Origin: Halodurantibacterium flavum
Lineage (GTDB): Bacteria > Pseudomonadota > Alphaproteobacteria > Rhodobacterales > Rhodobacteraceae
DNA length: 64,000 nt
Assembly (NCBI RefSeq): GCF_042681825.1
Contig: NZ_JBHUGH010000012.1
Location: 62,001 to 126,000 of the forward strand
Direction: 5' to 3'
The translations under genes were made by a program, and so were the position numbers. Positions 8,059-15,689 of the stretch are shown here, one piece after another (positions within the stretch are counted from its first letter, which is position 1; every line of letters starts with the position of its first letter). The notes beneath the pieces were generated by a model. That model made no database searches, had not been told where the DNA came from, and saw only the letters and a list, made by a program, of their open reading frames with translations.

Positions 8059-9417
8059 ATGACCAAAAAGGAAAAGGGCGCCAAGGCAAAGCTGAAGGCC
8101 GAGGCCAAGGGCCTTCGCAAGAAGCTCAAGGCGCTGAAGGCCGATGTCGCCGCGACCGCGCCAAAAGCTGCCAAGGGCCATTCCGTCTCGCCGCTCGCAC
8201 CCGCGGCCTTTCCGCAGCTTCCGGTGATCGCGGGTGTGGAATTCGCGACCGCCGAGGCCGGTGTCCGTTATCGCAACCGGACCGATGTGATGCTTGTGCG
8301 CCTCGCACCCGGAACCGCGATTGCGGGGGCGTTTACCCGCTCGGCCACACGGGCCGCGTCGGTCCTCGATTGCCAGGCGAAGCTGCGCCGCCGTGCGCCT
8401 TCCGATGAGGGCGCTGCGATCATCGTGAATTCCGGCAATGCCAATGCCTTTACCGGCGCCGCAGGCCAATCGGCCGTCGATCAGGTCACGGCCGAGGTCG
8501 CGCGGGTTCTGGGTGTGCCGCAGAAGCGCGTTTTCTCCTCCTCGACAGGTGTGATCGGTGAACCGCTGCCCCATGACCGGATCACCGCCAAGCTGGAGGA
8601 GCTTGCAGGGGCTCTGTCGGAGGATACAATCGAGGCTGCCGCCAGGGCGATCATGACCACCGACACCTTCCCGAAAGGTGCTGCCGCCGAGATCGAGATC
8701 GACGGCCAGCCGGTGCGCATCGCGGGAATCGCCAAGGGGTCGGGCATGATTGCGCCGGACATGGCGACGATGCTCGTCTATATCTTCACCGATGCGAAAA
8801 TCGCGGCCGGCCCGCTGCAAAAGATGGTCGGCCGCCTGACAGACAAGACGTTCAACTGCATCACCGTGGACAGCGACACCTCGACTTCGGACGCGATGAT
8901 CGTTGCCGCAACGGGGAAAAGTGCCGCCCCGGAGATTTCCGACATGCGCTCGGGCCCGGCCAAGGCCTTTGAACGTGCCCTGCGGACGGTGATGATGGAT
9001 CTTGCGCATCAGGTCGTGCGTGACGGCGAGGGCGCGACGAAATTCGTCGAGGTCAAGGTGACGGGCGCGGCAGACGCCGGGGACGCACGGCGCGTCGCCA
9101 TGGCCATCGCGAACTCGCCACTCGTCAAGACGGCGATCGCGGGCGAGGATGCGAACTGGGGCCGTGTCGTGATGGCGGTCGGGAAATCGGGGGCCAAGGC
9201 CGACCGTGACCTGCTTTCGATCCGGTTCGGAAAGATCCTCGTCGCCGAAAAGGGATGGCGCGCGCCGGATTACGACGAGGCGGAGACCTCGGCCTATATG
9301 CGCGGCCAGGAACTGACGATTGCGGTCGATCTGGGGCTGGGCCGCGGGCGGGCCCAGGTCTGGACCTGCGATCTCACGCATGGATACATCGACATCAACG
9401 CCGACTATCGTTCATGA
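8059..9417 (+). CDS. argJ: Bifunctional ornithine acetyltransferase / N-acetylglutamate synthase ArgJ
   Basis: Transfers the acetyl group from N-acetylornithine to glutamate in cyclic arginine synthesis. The 452-residue precursor carries the self-cleavage site MATMLV, with Thr237 as the expected nucleophile, plus GxxTD and the C-terminal INADYRS ending. The first 40 residues are a lysine/alanine-rich helical extension (KLKAEAKGLRKKLKALKADV) before the normal family start (SPLAPAAFP). No ATG, GTG or TTG lies in frame between 8059 and that start, and ATG 8059 has a GGGGGGACGG ribosome site, so the extension appears to be translated. The stop overlaps mutT by 4 bp. Confidence 0.96.
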   Translation: MTKKEKGAKAKLKAEAKGLRKKLKALKADVAATAPKAAKGHSVSPLAPAAFPQLPVIAGVEFATAEAGVRYRNRTDVMLVRLAPGTAIAGAFTRSATRAASVLDCQAKLRRRAPSDEGAAIIVNSGNANAFTGAAGQSAVDQVTAEVARVLGVPQKRVFSSSTGVIGEPLPHDRITAKLEELAGALSEDTIEAAARAIMTTDTFPKGAAAEIEIDGQPVRIAGIAKGSGMIAPDMATMLVYIFTDAKIAAGPLQKMVGRLTDKTFNCITVDSDTSTSDAMIVAATGKSAAPEISDMRSGPAKAFERALRTVMMDLAHQVVRDGEGATKFVEVKVTGAADAGDARRVAMAIANSPLVKTAIAGEDANWGRVVMAVGKSGAKADRDLLSIRFGKILVAEKGWRAPDYDEAETSAYMRGQELTIAVDLGLGRGRAQVWTCDLTHGYIDINADYRS

Positions 9418-9812
9418 AGATCGTCCTCGTTTCGGCTGTCGCGTTGATCGACGCGGATGGCCGCGTGCTTTTGGCACAACGTCCCGAAGGCAAGTCGATG
9501 GCGGGCCTTTGGGAATTCCCCGGCGGCAAGGTTGAGCAAGGCGAGACGCCCGAGCAGGCCCTGATCCGCGAGCTGCACGAGGAACTGGGGATCGAGACCT
9601 GGTCAAGCTGCCTTGCGCCCCTGACCTTTGCCAGCCACGCCTATGCCAACTTCCACCTGCTCATGCCGGTGTTTGCCTGCCGCAAATGGGCCGGGACACC
9701 GGTTTCGAAGGAAGGTCAGGCGCTTTCCTGGGTGCGGAAGGAGCGGCTCCGTGACTTTCCGATGCCCCCCGCAGACGTCCCGATTGTTGCAGTATTGCGT
9801 GAATGGCTCTGA
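9414..9812 (+). CDS. mutT: MutT-type Nudix hydrolase (8-oxo-dGTP diphosphatase)
   Basis: The 132-residue protein has a complete Nudix box beginning GGKVEQGETPEQAL and ending RELHEELGIE (residues about 39-62), and the WEFPGGK context typical of MutT. It should remove oxidised dGTP from the nucleotide pool. The start ATG overlaps the argJ stop (ATGA), implying translational coupling with argJ. The length matches the family (about 130 residues). Confidence 0.93.
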   Translation: MKIVLVSAVALIDADGRVLLAQRPEGKSMAGLWEFPGGKVEQGETPEQALIRELHEELGIETWSSCLAPLTFASHAYANFHLLMPVFACRKWAGTPVSKEGQALSWVRKERLRDFPMPPADVPIVAVLREWL

Positions 9813-9862
9813 CCCATTTCCGGCTAAACGGTCACGGGGCCTCACTTTTCGCAAAATTGTCG

Positions 9863-9880
9863 AAAATTAGGCGTAATTTT
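9863..9880. repeat. AT-rich inverted repeat upstream of the small protein gene
   Basis: AAAATTA (9863-9869), GGCG, TAATTTT (9874-9880): perfect 7-bp arms. A second pair, CAAAATT / AATTTTG, nests around it. It lies 85-102 bp before the 46-codon gene in a strikingly AT-rich stretch (about 9840-9945) of an otherwise GC-rich region. It could be an operator or DNA-bending site. The 152-bp gap 9813-9964 holds nothing else I recognise. Confidence 0.45.
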
Positions 9881-9964
9881 GTGACCTGCGCCCAAATTCC
9901 TAATGTTTTTTTATCCGATTCCCCTTAAATTCAGAGTCATGGGTAGACAAACAGGGGTCGAATC

Positions 9965-10105
9965 ATGATCCGGACGATCAACATCGGTAGCTACATCTCG
10001 GTTCAGGGCATGTTCCTGCGCCAGCTCCCCGACGGTAAGGTTGCCGTGCGGGTTGGTGACAAGACGTTCGTCGGGACCCCGGTCGGGAACGATCAGGCGG
10101 CGTGA
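9965..10105 (+). CDS. Small protein of 46 residues, unknown function
   Basis: ATG 9965 to TGA 10103-10105 encodes 46 residues starting MIRTINIGSYISVQG and containing the basic stretch VAVRVGDKTFVG. It has balanced hydrophobic and charged residues that could form a small beta-rich fold; there is no signal peptide or membrane segment. Support for it being real: an AGGGG ribosome site at about 10-nt spacing, good codon usage with G/C third positions, its own AT-rich upstream region with an inverted repeat, and a strong hairpin terminator 52 bp after the stop. I do not recognise a named family. Confidence 0.7.
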   Translation: MIRTINIGSYISVQGMFLRQLPDGKVAVRVGDKTFVGTPVGNDQAA

Positions 10106-10156
10106 CGAAGCTTTCGGCACCGGGTGCCAAAGCAGTCAGTATGAGTTTCAGTTGAA

Positions 10157-10185
10157 ACAGCCGGATCGCATGACGATCCGGCTGT
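10157..10185. terminator. Bidirectional hairpin terminator between the small gene and infB
   Basis: ACAGCCGGATCG (10157-10168) pairs perfectly with CGATCCGGCTGT (10174-10185) around a 5-nt loop. The plus strand continues CTTCATTTCTAT; the minus strand continues TTTCAACTG. It separates the 46-codon gene (plus) from the end of infB (minus, stop at 10208), so it probably serves both. Confidence 0.8.
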
Positions 10186-10207
10186 CTTCATTTCTATCTG
10201 CACAATC

Positions 10208-12709
10208 TCAGGCGAGCGTGCGCTCCACTTCCTCACGCTCGAAGATCTCGATGATGTCGCCGGGACGGATGTCGTCATAGGCCTCGAATGCCATACCGCA
10301 TTCCTGCCCGGACACCACTTCCTTGACCTCGTCCTTGAAGCGCTTGAGCGTCTTGAGCGTGCCTTCGTGAATAACCACGTTGTCGCGCAGCAGCCGGACC
10401 CCGGCAGAACGGCGCGCCACGCCCTCGGTAACGAGACAGCCGGCAACCTTGCCCACGCCCGTAACCTTGAACACCTCGCGGATTTCCGCATAGCCGATGA
10501 ACTTTTCGCGGATCTCGGCCGAAAGCAGGCCAGACGCCGCCGCCTTCACATCGTCCACAAGGTCGTAGATCACCGAGTAATAGCGGATCTCCACGCCCTT
10601 CTGGTTGGCCGCGTTGCGGGCCGGAGCGTTGGCACGGACGTTGAAGCCGATGACCGGGGCGCCCGACGCTTCTGCCAGACCAATATCGGACTCGGTGATC
10701 GCGCCCACGCCGTAATGCAGGACCCGGACGCGCACCTCGTCGTTTCCGACCTTTTCGAGCGCCTGGACAATCGCCTCGGCAGAGCCCTGCACATCGGCCT
10801 TCACTACCACGGGCAGTTCCGCCACGCTCTGATCCGCCTTGGCCTTGGCCATAAGCTGTTCCAGCGTGGTCGCGGCACCCGCCGCAGCACGCCGGTCCTT
10901 GGCCGCCTGCGCCCGGTAATCGGCGATCTCGCGGGCCTGCGCCTCGGTCTCGACGACGTTGAGCACGTCACCCGCCTCGGGCGTTCCGTTCAGACCCAGA
11001 ACCTCGACCGGAACCGACGGTCCGGCTTCTTTCACCCGCTCACCCTGATCGTTGATGAGCGCGCGGACCTTGCCCCACTGTTCGCCCACGACAAAGATAT
11101 CGCCCTGCTTCAGCGTTCCGTTCTGAACAAGGACAGTCGCTACGGGGCCACGGCCCACGTCCAGCTTTGCCTCGATCACCGCACCCATCGCGGCACGTTT
11201 CGGGTTGGCATGAAGCTCAAGGATTTCTGCCTGCAAGGCGATCGCATCCAGAAGCTCGTCCAGCCCCTTGCCGGTCAGGGCCGAAACCTCGACATCCTGC
11301 ACATCGCCGGACATCTTCTCGACGACGACCTCGTGCTGAAGAAGGTCCGTCCGCACCTTGTCAGGCTGGGCCGAAGGCTTGTCGCATTTGTTGATCGCGA
11401 CGATCATCGGGACTCCGGCCGCCTTGGCGTGATTGATCGCCTCGACCGTCTGCGGCATGACCGCGTCATCGGCCGCGACAACCAGCACGACGACGTCCGT
11501 CACCTGCGCACCACGGGCTCGCATCGACGTAAAGGCGGCGTGGCCCGGCGTGTCGAGGAAGGTGAGAACAGCCCCGCTCTCGGTGCGCACCTGATACGCA
11601 CCGATATGCTGGGTAATCCCCCCGGCCTCGCCAGAAACGACGTTGGTCTTGCGGATCGCATCCAGAAGCGAGGTCTTGCCGTGGTCGACGTGGCCCATGA
11701 TCGTGATGATCGGCGGGCGCGCAACGAGATCTTCGGGCGCATCCTTGACCGAATCGATGACCTGTTCCACATCGGCATCGGAAACGCGCACGGCGCGATG
11801 GCCGAATTCCTCGATCAGAAGCTCAGCCGTATCGGCATCGATGGTCTGGTTCATGGTGGCCATGACGCCCATCTTCATCAGCGCCTTGACCACATCCGCG
11901 ACCCGTTCGGCCATGCGGTTCGCAAGTTCCTGCACCACGATGGTTTCAGGAAGCTGCACATCGCGCACCTGCTTTTCGCGCGACTGGCCGGAGCCCATCG
12001 CCTTTTGGCGCGCCCGTTCCTGCTTGCGCTTCATGGCCGCAAGGCTGCGCTGACGGCCGCCTTCGCCCGAAAGCGCCTCGTTCAGGGTCAGCTTGCCGGC
12101 ACGGCGGCTTTCGTCGCCCTTGCCTTTGCCGCGGCCGTCGCGATCGGCATCGCGCTCACGCTCCACCTTGCGGGGGGCAGAGGCAGGCTTGGGCATCGAG
12201 CGTTCGGCTGCCGGCGCCTCTGGTGCGGCAGGCGTCGCATCCGCGGTCTTCTTGCGCTCGGCGCTGCGGCGGGCACGTTCGGCCTCTGCGGCCTTTTCAC
12301 GCTCTTCTTCCTCGGCCTTCAGCCGCGCGCGCTCTTCCCGCTCGCGCTCTTCACGCTCCCGGGCCTCGATCTCTTCGCGTTTGCGCTGACGCTCTTCCTC
12401 GCGCTCGCGCTCTTCACGCTCGCGCCGCGCGGTATCTTCGGCCTCGCGGGCACGGGCGGCCTGAACCGCCCTCAGGCGACGCTCCATCTCGGCGTCGCTG
12501 ATACCCGCGGGACGTTTGGACGGATCACCGAGATGCGGCGATGACCCCGAGGCAGCACCCGAACCCGCACCCGGCTTGGGCACGACCACGCGCTTGCGCT
12601 TGGTTTCCACCACAACAGCCTTGGTCCGGCCGTGGCTGAAGCTCTGCTTCACCTGACCTGAATTCGATCCGCGCAGCCCAAGGGGCTTCTTACCGTCTGT
12701 ATCGCTCAT
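10208..12709 (-). CDS. infB: Translation initiation factor IF-2
   Basis: GTPase that positions initiator tRNA on the ribosome. The 833-residue product has an N-terminal region of low complexity: a long Glu/Arg-rich charged helix (roughly residues 75-150) and an Ala/Pro-rich linker, then the conserved IF2 N-domain. The G domain has GHVDHGKT near residue 338, DTPGH and NKCDKP, followed by domains II-IV. It is the last gene of rimP-nusA-ylxR-infB, and its start overlaps the ylxR stop by 4 bp. Confidence 0.98.
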   Translation of the reverse strand: MSDTDGKKPLGLRGSNSGQVKQSFSHGRTKAVVVETKRKRVVVPKPGAGSGAASGSSPHLGDPSKRPAGISDAEMERRLRAVQAARAREAEDTARREREEREREEERQRKREEIEAREREEREREERARLKAEEEEREKAAEAERARRSAERKKTADATPAAPEAPAAERSMPKPASAPRKVERERDADRDGRGKGKGDESRRAGKLTLNEALSGEGGRQRSLAAMKRKQERARQKAMGSGQSREKQVRDVQLPETIVVQELANRMAERVADVVKALMKMGVMATMNQTIDADTAELLIEEFGHRAVRVSDADVEQVIDSVKDAPEDLVARPPIITIMGHVDHGKTSLLDAIRKTNVVSGEAGGITQHIGAYQVRTESGAVLTFLDTPGHAAFTSMRARGAQVTDVVVLVVAADDAVMPQTVEAINHAKAAGVPMIVAINKCDKPSAQPDKVRTDLLQHEVVVEKMSGDVQDVEVSALTGKGLDELLDAIALQAEILELHANPKRAAMGAVIEAKLDVGRGPVATVLVQNGTLKQGDIFVVGEQWGKVRALINDQGERVKEAGPSVPVEVLGLNGTPEAGDVLNVVETEAQAREIADYRAQAAKDRRAAAGAATTLEQLMAKAKADQSVAELPVVVKADVQGSAEAIVQALEKVGNDEVRVRVLHYGVGAITESDIGLAEASGAPVIGFNVRANAPARNAANQKGVEIRYYSVIYDLVDDVKAAASGLLSAEIREKFIGYAEIREVFKVTGVGKVAGCLVTEGVARRSAGVRLLRDNVVIHEGTLKTLKRFKDEVKEVVSGQECGMAFEAYDDIRPGDIIEIFEREEVERTLA

Positions 12710-13347
12710 GCGTCTTTCGTATCCTTCCCGGCGGCCCTGCCACCGATCTGCCCACGGATGCCCGAGAGCTTTCGCGCCTCGTCTACAACACGCGCCGTGA
12801 GTCCACCAGCCGCAAGCGCGGCATGTATCACATGTTCCCGTCCAAAAGCCAAACCCAATTCAGCAGCCGTGAGGCAGCCGATAAAGGTCGTATCTCCTGC
12901 ATTCACAGGCTCGGGCGGGCGGAGTTTCGTCTTGCCTCGTTCCGACCCGTCACAGGCCTGGATCAGGACCTCTGCCTGGTCCTTGACCAGCCAATCCTTC
13001 ACCTTTTCGAACCCGGCCACCGCCGCGCCACCCTTGCGCGCCAGCGACAAAAGGTCGACGACACGGCGTCCCAGCCCGGCCTCAAGCGCCGAGACCAGAT
13101 CCCCGGTCTGCACCGGCTGGCGGGCGGCACGCGCGAAAAGGCCCTTCTTCACCGCCTTTTCCACCGCAGCTCGGTCGGCGCTGACCCAGATGCCCCGCCC
13201 CGGAAGCCGTTCCAGAAGGTCGGGAATCACCTGACCCTCCGGTCCGACCACAAAGCGGATCAGGCCCGCCTTGGGCTGGCTTTCGCCCGTCGCGATGCAC
13301 CGGCGTTCCGGTTCGTCCCGGTCCTTGTCGCGTCCGCCGCGCGTCAT
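12706..13347 (-). CDS. ylxR: YlxR-family RNA-binding protein (DUF448) with L7Ae-like C-terminal domain
   Basis: The 213-residue protein has the DUF448/YlxR signature near the N-terminus (RRCIATGE, then GRGIWV) and a C-terminal half resembling the L7Ae/L30e RNA-binding fold (VVDLLSLARKGG). This two-domain form is usual between nusA and infB in alphaproteobacteria. It probably acts in RNA or ribosome biology; the exact role is unsettled. It sits 14 bp after nusA and overlaps infB by 4 bp. Confidence 0.92.
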   Translation of the reverse strand: MTRGGRDKDRDEPERRCIATGESQPKAGLIRFVVGPEGQVIPDLLERLPGRGIWVSADRAAVEKAVKKGLFARAARQPVQTGDLVSALEAGLGRRVVDLLSLARKGGAAVAGFEKVKDWLVKDQAEVLIQACDGSERGKTKLRPPEPVNAGDTTFIGCLTAAELGLAFGREHVIHAALAAGGLTARVVDEARKLSGIRGQIGGRAAGKDTKDA

Positions 13348-13361
13348 GCTGCCTCCTGGCC

Positions 13362-14972
13362 TCAGGGCTCCTCGCCCTCTGCGGCCTCTTCTTCTTCGGC
13401 GGCACCTTCCAGTTCGGCCGGATCCACCCAGCCCAGAAGAACACGCGCCGTCATCACCAGATGCTGCGCCTCTTCGAGGCTCACATCGAATTTTTCCAGA
13501 ACGCCCTCATCCTTGACGCGCTGGCCATTGACCGTCGTCCAGCCGCCGGCCAGTTCCCAGTCCGCGCAGGTCGCGAAATCTTCCAGCGTCTTGACGCCAT
13601 CCTGGGCCAGAGCCTCGACCATCTGCGGGGTCAGTCCCTCGAACTCGATCAGGCTGTCCTCTGCGCCAAGGGCGCGCGCGGCCTCAAGCGCCTTGCGGGT
13701 CGCCTCTTCGATCTGGTCGCGCGCCCGGGCCTGAAGCTCGTTCGCGGTATCCTCGTCAAAGCCGTCGATGGAGAGGAGTTCGTCCTGATCGACATATGCG
13801 ACTTCTTCGAGATTTGTGAAGCCCTCGGCCACAAGAAGTTGCGCCAGCGTCTCATCCACGTCCAGCGCATCCATGAAGAGCTGCGTGCGCTCGGCGAATT
13901 CCGCCTGACGCCGCGCGGCCTCATCGGCCTCGGTCATGATGTCGATGTCGAGACCTGTAAGCTGGCTGGCCAGGCGCACGTTCTGGCCGCGACGGCCGAT
14001 GGCGAGCGAAAGCTGTTCATCCGGGACCACGACCTCGATCCGGCCCGCATCCTCGTCGATGACGACCTTCGACACCTCGGCCGGCTGCAACGCGTTCACA
14101 AGGAAGGTCGCCTGATCCTCATTCCACGGAATGATGTCGATCTTTTCGCCCTGAAGTTCGTTCACCACCGCCTGAACGCGGCTGCCGCGCATACCGACAC
14201 AAGCGCCCACCGGGTCGATCGAGCCGTCATAGCTGATCACCGCGATCTTTGCCCGGCTGCCGGGGTCACGGGCCACGGCCTTGATCTCGATGACACCGTC
14301 ATAGATTTCGGGCACTTCCATCTTGAAGAGTTCGGCCATGAATTCCGGCGCCGTCCGCGACAGGAAGACCTGCGGGCCGCGCGCCTCACGGCGGACATCC
14401 TTGACGAAGGCGCGGATACGGTCGTTCGGGCGATAGCTTTCGCGGCCGATCTTCTCGTTCCGGCGCAGGATCGCCTCGCCGCGGCCGATATCGACGATGA
14501 TATTGCCGTATTCCTCGCGGCGGACGGTGCCGTTGATGATCGTGCCCTTGCGGTCCTTGAATTCCTCGTACTGCCGGTCGCGCTCTGCCTCGCGGACCTT
14601 CTGCAGGATCACCTGCTTGGCCGATTGCGCCGCGATACGGCCCAGATCGACCGGCGGCACCTCATCCACGATCTCGTCCCCGACCTTGGGATCGGCGAGA
14701 TACTGCTTTGCCTGCTTGACGGTCAGTTCCGCCTGCATGTTCTCGACCGCGTCATCCTCGACCACCGTGCGGACCCGGGTAAAGCGCGCGCGCCCCGTCT
14801 TGCGGTCGATGCTGACGCGGATGTCCAGTTCGGAGCCATAGCGCGACTTGGCGGCCCGGGCGAGGCTTTCTTCCATCGCCTGAACGACCAGATCGGGGTC
14901 GATCATCTTTTCGCGCGCCACCGCTTCGGCGGTCTGCAGCAGTTCAAGCTGGTTGGCAGAGGTGATTGCCAT
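13362..14972 (-). CDS. nusA: Transcription termination/antitermination factor NusA
   Basis: The 536-residue protein has the RNA-polymerase-binding N-terminal domain, an S1 domain, two KH domains (VGMRGSRVQAV and IGRRGQNVRLA) and two C-terminal acidic helix-hairpin repeats, then a Glu-rich tail. It modulates pausing, termination and antitermination. It is separated from rimP by only 3 bp, so the two are co-transcribed. Because NusA acts on hairpins, the terminator-like leader ahead of rimP could give feedback control. Confidence 0.98.
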   Translation of the reverse strand: MAITSANQLELLQTAEAVAREKMIDPDLVVQAMEESLARAAKSRYGSELDIRVSIDRKTGRARFTRVRTVVEDDAVENMQAELTVKQAKQYLADPKVGDEIVDEVPPVDLGRIAAQSAKQVILQKVREAERDRQYEEFKDRKGTIINGTVRREEYGNIIVDIGRGEAILRRNEKIGRESYRPNDRIRAFVKDVRREARGPQVFLSRTAPEFMAELFKMEVPEIYDGVIEIKAVARDPGSRAKIAVISYDGSIDPVGACVGMRGSRVQAVVNELQGEKIDIIPWNEDQATFLVNALQPAEVSKVVIDEDAGRIEVVVPDEQLSLAIGRRGQNVRLASQLTGLDIDIMTEADEAARRQAEFAERTQLFMDALDVDETLAQLLVAEGFTNLEEVAYVDQDELLSIDGFDEDTANELQARARDQIEEATRKALEAARALGAEDSLIEFEGLTPQMVEALAQDGVKTLEDFATCADWELAGGWTTVNGQRVKDEGVLEKFDVSLEEAQHLVMTARVLLGWVDPAELEGAAEEEEAAEGEEP

Positions 14973-14975
14973 GTC

Positions 14976-15566
14976 TCACTCCTTTTCCGAAGCGGTGTCC
15001 GATTCATCATCGGTGTCGGTTTCAATCTCGTCGAATTCGGTTTCATCGATGATGCCGGCTTCCTTGCGCTGGCGCAGCATCTCGGCAATCAGGTCGTCGG
15101 TCAGGATCAGCTTTGCATCCGAGAGCCAGTCGAACTTGAGTCCGATCACGCCCTCTTCGATCTCGATCAGTATCTCGTCGCCTTCGGTCCCGCGCAGCTC
15201 GCCCTTGAAGCGACGGCGGCCATCGATCAGCTCGGTCGTCTCGACCCGCGCCTCATACCCTTCCCAGACGTCGAAATCCTTGAGCCGCGTCAGCGGGCGG
15301 TCGATGCCGGGGCTTGAAACCTCCAGCATATAGGCGTCGTCAAGCGGGTCCTCTACGTCGAGCACGGCCGATACGGCGGTGGAAATCATGGCGCATTCGT
15401 CAACGACGATCCCCCCTTCCGGACGGTCGGCCATGATCTGCAGCACACGGGTCTTGCCGCCCTGCAGCCGGACGCGCACAAGCTCAAAACCCAACCCCTC
15501 GATGGCGGGGGTGATGATCTCGGCGAGGCGCCGGTCGATGGCGGTTTTTGCGATAAGATCGGTCAT
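14976..15566 (-). CDS. rimP: Ribosome maturation factor RimP
   Basis: The 196-residue protein matches RimP (YhbC/P15A): an N-terminal domain with GLGFELVRV and the central SSPGIDRPL motif, then an SH3-like C-terminal domain and an acidic tail. It is needed for 30S subunit maturation. The start at 15566 (MTDLIAKTAI) fits the family, but the ribosome site is weak (TTGGACC). It heads the rimP-nusA-ylxR-infB operon, and a U-tailed hairpin ends only about 12 nt before the start codon. Confidence 0.96.
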   Translation of the reverse strand: MTDLIAKTAIDRRLAEIITPAIEGLGFELVRVRLQGGKTRVLQIMADRPEGGIVVDECAMISTAVSAVLDVEDPLDDAYMLEVSSPGIDRPLTRLKDFDVWEGYEARVETTELIDGRRRFKGELRGTEGDEILIEIEEGVIGLKFDWLSDAKLILTDDLIAEMLRQRKEAGIIDETEFDEIETDTDDESDTASEKE

Positions 15567-15577
15567 GGGTCCAAATA

Positions 15578-15601
15578 CAAAAAAACGGGCGCGCGGCCCG
15601 T
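15578..15601 (-). terminator. Intrinsic terminator / attenuator in the rimP leader
   Basis: Read on the minus strand: ACGGGC, 5-nt loop, GCCCGT, then a run of about seven T. It is a canonical factor-independent terminator. It lies between the upstream minus gene (prolyl aminopeptidase, 15690-16682) and rimP, ending about 12 nt before the rimP ATG. It may end the aminopeptidase mRNA, act as an attenuator for rimP-nusA-infB, or both. Confidence 0.75.
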
Positions 15602-15607
15602 TGTCTT

Positions 15608-15625
15608 ATCCGGTGGGCCCCGGAT
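15608..15625 (-). promoter_or_regulatory. Second leader hairpin, possible antiterminator arm
   Basis: On the minus strand ATCCGG and CCGGAT form a perfect 6-bp stem around a loop containing GGCCCA. The GGGCCC stretch of this hairpin is complementary to the GGGCC in the 5' arm of the following terminator, so the two structures could be mutually exclusive. The pairing is seen in the sequence; the regulation is inference. Confidence 0.4.
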
Positions 15626-15650
15626 CATCCGAAGCGCCGCTATTGGCTGC

Positions 15651-15679
15651 CATATAGGGGCAAATCCCGTCGGCCGCAA
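15651..15679 (-). promoter_or_regulatory. Candidate promoter of rimP-nusA-ylxR-infB
   Basis: On the minus strand TTGCGG (15679-15674) is followed after exactly 17 bp by TATATG (15656-15651). Alphaproteobacterial sigma-70 promoters conserve mainly the TTG of the -35. Transcription would start near 15644, about 78 nt before the rimP start, giving a leader that contains both hairpins. The -35 overlaps the last codons of the aminopeptidase spacer. Confidence 0.35.
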
Positions 15680-15689
15680 GGCCGATGAA

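Noticed and set aside
12088..12500. Imperfect tandem repeats in the 5' part of infB
   Set aside because: They reflect the Glu/Arg-rich charged helix normal for IF-2 in this group, not a DNA repeat element.
13461..15317. A 618-codon plus-strand open frame
   Set aside because: Antisense to nusA and rimP, which have full family signatures on the other strand.
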